Assembly (NCBI GenBank): GCA_002413305.1
Contig: DHWS01000035.1
Location: forward strand, 20,404 to 36,235
Length of the DNA: 15,832 bases
Direction: 5' to 3'
Origin: Actinobacteria bacterium UBA5176
GTDB lineage: Bacteria > Actinomycetota > UBA4738
How positions within the stretch are numbered: position 1 is the stretch's first letter; the number at the start of each line of letters is the position of its first letter. This document shows, one piece after another, positions 14,062 to 15,832 of the stretch. Under the pieces are notes generated by a model. That model was not told where the DNA came from, made no database searches, and worked only from the letters and a program-made list of their open reading frames with translations. A program made the translations under genes and the position numbers.

Positions 14062-14958
14062 ATGCTGGTGACCTATTCGTGGCTGGCCGAACGGCTGGAC
14101 GACCCCTCGGTGGCGACCGTCGATCTGCGGTGGCGCGAGGACGGGTCCGGGCGGGCCCGGTACGTGGCCGGGCACATCCCCGGCGCGGTGTACCTCGACT
14201 GGTCGGTCGACCTCGTCGACCCCGGGCACCGGTTCGCGTTCATGCTGGCACCACCGGAGCGGCTGGCTCACGTGCTCGGCGCGGCGGGGATCGGCGATGG
14301 CTGCGCGGTGGTCGCGTACGCGGACGACCACGGCTCCGGTCCGCACCGACTGTGGTGGGCCAGCCGGGTGCACGGGCACGAGGACGTGGTCGTGCTCGAC
14401 GGCGGTTTCGACCGCTGGCAGGCCGAACGCCTCCCGGTTGAGCCTGGCGTGGCCGTTCGGCCGCGGGCGGTGTGGACGCCGGGACGGGCGGTCGGGGGAC
14501 GGGTGGCCACGGCAGAGGACGTCGCGGCGGCGGCGGACGACCCGGACGTGATCGTCCTCGACTCGCGCCCGGCCGAGCAGTTCCGCGGAGAGGCCGTGTG
14601 GTTCGAGACCGGCCCCATCCCGGCCGGCCCGGACGGGGTGGCTCGTACGCCGCGGGGTGAGTTGCGGGCCGGACGCGTCCCCTGGGCGAAGAACGTCCCC
14701 GCCGAGGACCTCTACCACAGAGACTTCACCCTCAAGTCCCCCCGGGAGCTTCGGGAGCTGTTCGACGCGAAGGGTGTGACCGAGCGGTCGAGCGCGATCA
14801 CGTACTGCGGGGTCGGGATCTCGGCGTCGGCGCTGGCCTTCGCGTTGACCGTGGCGGGCGTGCGGGACGTCCGGCTGTACGACGCGTCGTGGGACGAATG
14901 GGGCCGCGATCCCGCCCGGCCGGTCGTCCGGGACCGAGCTACTCCCGGGGCTTCGTGA
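14062..14958 (+). CDS. two-domain rhodanese-like sulfurtransferase (thiosulfate / 3-mercaptopyruvate type)
   Basis: A 298-residue tandem rhodanese protein that transfers sulfane sulfur from thiosulfate or 3-mercaptopyruvate to an acceptor, probably in the cytoplasm. The first domain (residues 1-125) has [22 protein letters not shown] and [11 protein letters not shown] and lacks the catalytic Cys, as usual. The second (150-290) has [22 protein letters not shown] and the active loop TYCGVGIS with Cys249. The CGxGxS/T loop is nearer to 3-mercaptopyruvate sulfurtransferases (CGSGVTA) than to CRKGVT thiosulfate enzymes, so the substrate assignment leans that way without certainty. Domain two has an insertion of about 26 residues between its entry strand and GRVPWAKN, also seen in this family. 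The ATG at 14062 may be leaderless. The 3' end overlaps the convergent zwf gene by 20 bases. Confidence 0.92.
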   Translation: MLVTYSWLAERLDDPSVATVDLRWREDGSGRARYVAGHIPGAVYLDWSVDLVDPGHRFAFMLAPPERLAHVLGAAGIGDGCAVVAYADDHGSGPHRLWWASRVHGHEDVVVLDGGFDRWQAERLPVEPGVAVRPRAVWTPGRAVGGRVATAEDVAAAADDPDVIVLDSRPAEQFRGEAVWFETGPIPAGPDGVARTPRGELRAGRVPWAKNVPAEDLYHRDFTLKSPRELRELFDAKGVTERSSAITYCGVGISASALAFALTVAGVRDVRLYDASWDEWGRDPARPVVRDRATPGAS

Positions 14959-15832
14959 TGTGCCAGTGTCGGGGCGCGATGAGGTCCTCGGCCTCCTCGG
15001 GTCCCCACGTGCCGGGCTCGTAGAAGGCCACCGGCGGCGGGTTCTCCAACACCGGCATCATCAGCTCCCACGACCGTTCGACGCCGTCCTCGTCGGTGAA
15101 CAGCGTGCGGTCGCCGTGCATCGCCTCCAGGATCAAGAGCTCGTACGCCTCGACGAGCGGAGCGCCGTACCGGCGCTGGTAGTCGAATTCCAACGCGGCG
15201 CGGTCCAGCACCATCCCGACCCCGGGGCGCTTGATGTTGAGGGCGATCGTGATGCCCTCGTCGGGCTGGACCCGGATCGTGACGTGGTCGCGGCCTGGGA
15301 ACGTCGTCTCGTTCCGGTCGAACACGTTGTACGGGACGTCCCGGAACGACAGCGAGATCTCGCTGGCCTTGCGCTTCAGCTTCTTGCCGGTCCGTAGGTA
15401 GAACGGGACGCCCGCCCACCGCCAGTTGTCGAGCTCGACCTCCATCGCCCCATACGTCTCGGCCTGTGAGTCCTTCGCCACGTCCGGCTCGTCCCGGTAG
15501 CCGACGTATTGGCCGCGGACCACCTTCGACGGATCGATCGGCTTGGCCGAGCGCAGCACGCGGACCTTCTCGTCGCGCAGGCGGTCCGGCTCGAAGGACA
15601 CCGGCGGCTCCATGGCCACGAACGTCATGACCTGGAAGAGGTGTGTCACGATCATGTCGCGGATCGTGCCGGTCTCCTCGTAGAACGCGCCGCGGCCTTC
15701 GATCCCGATGTCCTCGGCCACCGTGATCTGCACGTTCTCCACGTACCGGCGGTTCCAGATCGGCTCGAACATCCCGTTGGCGAACCGGAACGCCAGGATG
15801 TTCTGGACGGTCTCCTTCCCGAGGTAGTGGTC
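14939..15832 (-). CDS. zwf: glucose-6-phosphate 1-dehydrogenase, C-terminal part (runs off right edge)
   Basis: Oxidises glucose 6-phosphate to 6-phosphogluconolactone with NADP reduction, the entry to the oxidative pentose phosphate pathway. The 297 residues present begin inside the substrate-binding signature at DHYLGKE, with the conserved Lys, and continue through [65 protein letters not shown] and [18 protein letters not shown], all G6PDH hallmarks, to a normal C-terminus ending KPRE. The N-terminal Rossmann domain lies beyond the window. The last 20 bases overlap the end of the convergent sulfurtransferase gene. Neighbouring opcA or pgl genes are not in this window and would be expected, if present, downstream; instead an opposite-strand gene follows, so zwf ends its transcription unit here. 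Confidence 0.97.
   Translation of the reverse strand, partial: DHYLGKETVQNILAFRFANGMFEPIWNRRYVENVQITVAEDIGIEGRGAFYEETGTIRDMIVTHLFQVMTFVAMEPPVSFEPDRLRDEKVRVLRSAKPIDPSKVVRGQYVGYRDEPDVAKDSQAETYGAMEVELDNWRWAGVPFYLRTGKKLKRKASEISLSFRDVPYNVFDRNETTFPGRDHVTIRVQPDEGITIALNIKRPGVGMVLDRAALEFDYQRRYGAPLVEAYELLILEAMHGDRTLFTDEDGVERSWELMMPVLENPPPVAFYEPGTWGPEEAEDLIAPRHWHITKPRE

Overview
The window is a stretch of bacterial chromosome with very high GC. Genes are densely packed, with strong third-position G/C bias, frequent GTG starts and strong GGAGG-type ribosome binding sites. ClpC, a WS/DGAT acyltransferase, a luciferase-like (LLM) oxidoreductase, a DUF4328 membrane protein and a two-domain rhodanese together point to Actinomycetota, probably an uncultured soil or sediment lineage outside the well-known genera. 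This placement is inferred from gene content; there is no rRNA or other phylogenetic marker here. I see no tRNA, rRNA, CRISPR array, insertion sequence, integrase or phage gene, so this looks like ordinary chromosome rather than an island.

Layout. The left edge (1-3059) holds the start of clpC on the minus strand, a divergent alpha/beta hydrolase, and convergent to it a WS/DGAT acyltransferase with a small zinc-ribbon gene upstream on the same strand. At 3271-3896 on the plus strand lies a two-gene unit: a 36-codon ORF behind a (GGA)7 ribosome-binding tract, followed 8 bases later by a 160-residue protein of unknown function. From 9986 down to 3912 runs a minus-strand block: zinc-ribbon/DUF4328 membrane protein, alpha/beta hydrolase lacking the usual catalytic His, amidase, EamA exporter, extended SDR (NAD-dependent epimerase family) and histidine phosphatase. 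The hydrolase and amidase overlap by 4 bases and the amidase-EamA gap is 7 bases, so at least these form an operon. A hairpin at 10037-10056 separates this block from the transketolase gene upstream.

Right part (10058-15832). A short, animal-type transketolase (minus) is divergent from an LLM flavin/F420 oxidoreductase (plus). Next come a secreted, membrane-anchored protein of unknown function and a 62-residue conserved-looking protein (both minus), then a two-domain sulfurtransferase (plus) whose 3' end overlaps the 3' end of a glucose-6-phosphate dehydrogenase gene (minus) that runs off the right edge. Transketolase and G6PDH indicate a pentose phosphate pathway locus, here interrupted by unrelated genes.

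No clearly new multi-gene system (defence, secretion, biosynthetic) is evident. The items most worth following are the 36-codon ORF with its repeat ribosome-binding site and partner gene, the His-less hydrolase embedded in the amidase operon, the animal-type transketolase, and a candidate leaderless promoter ahead of the sulfurtransferase.
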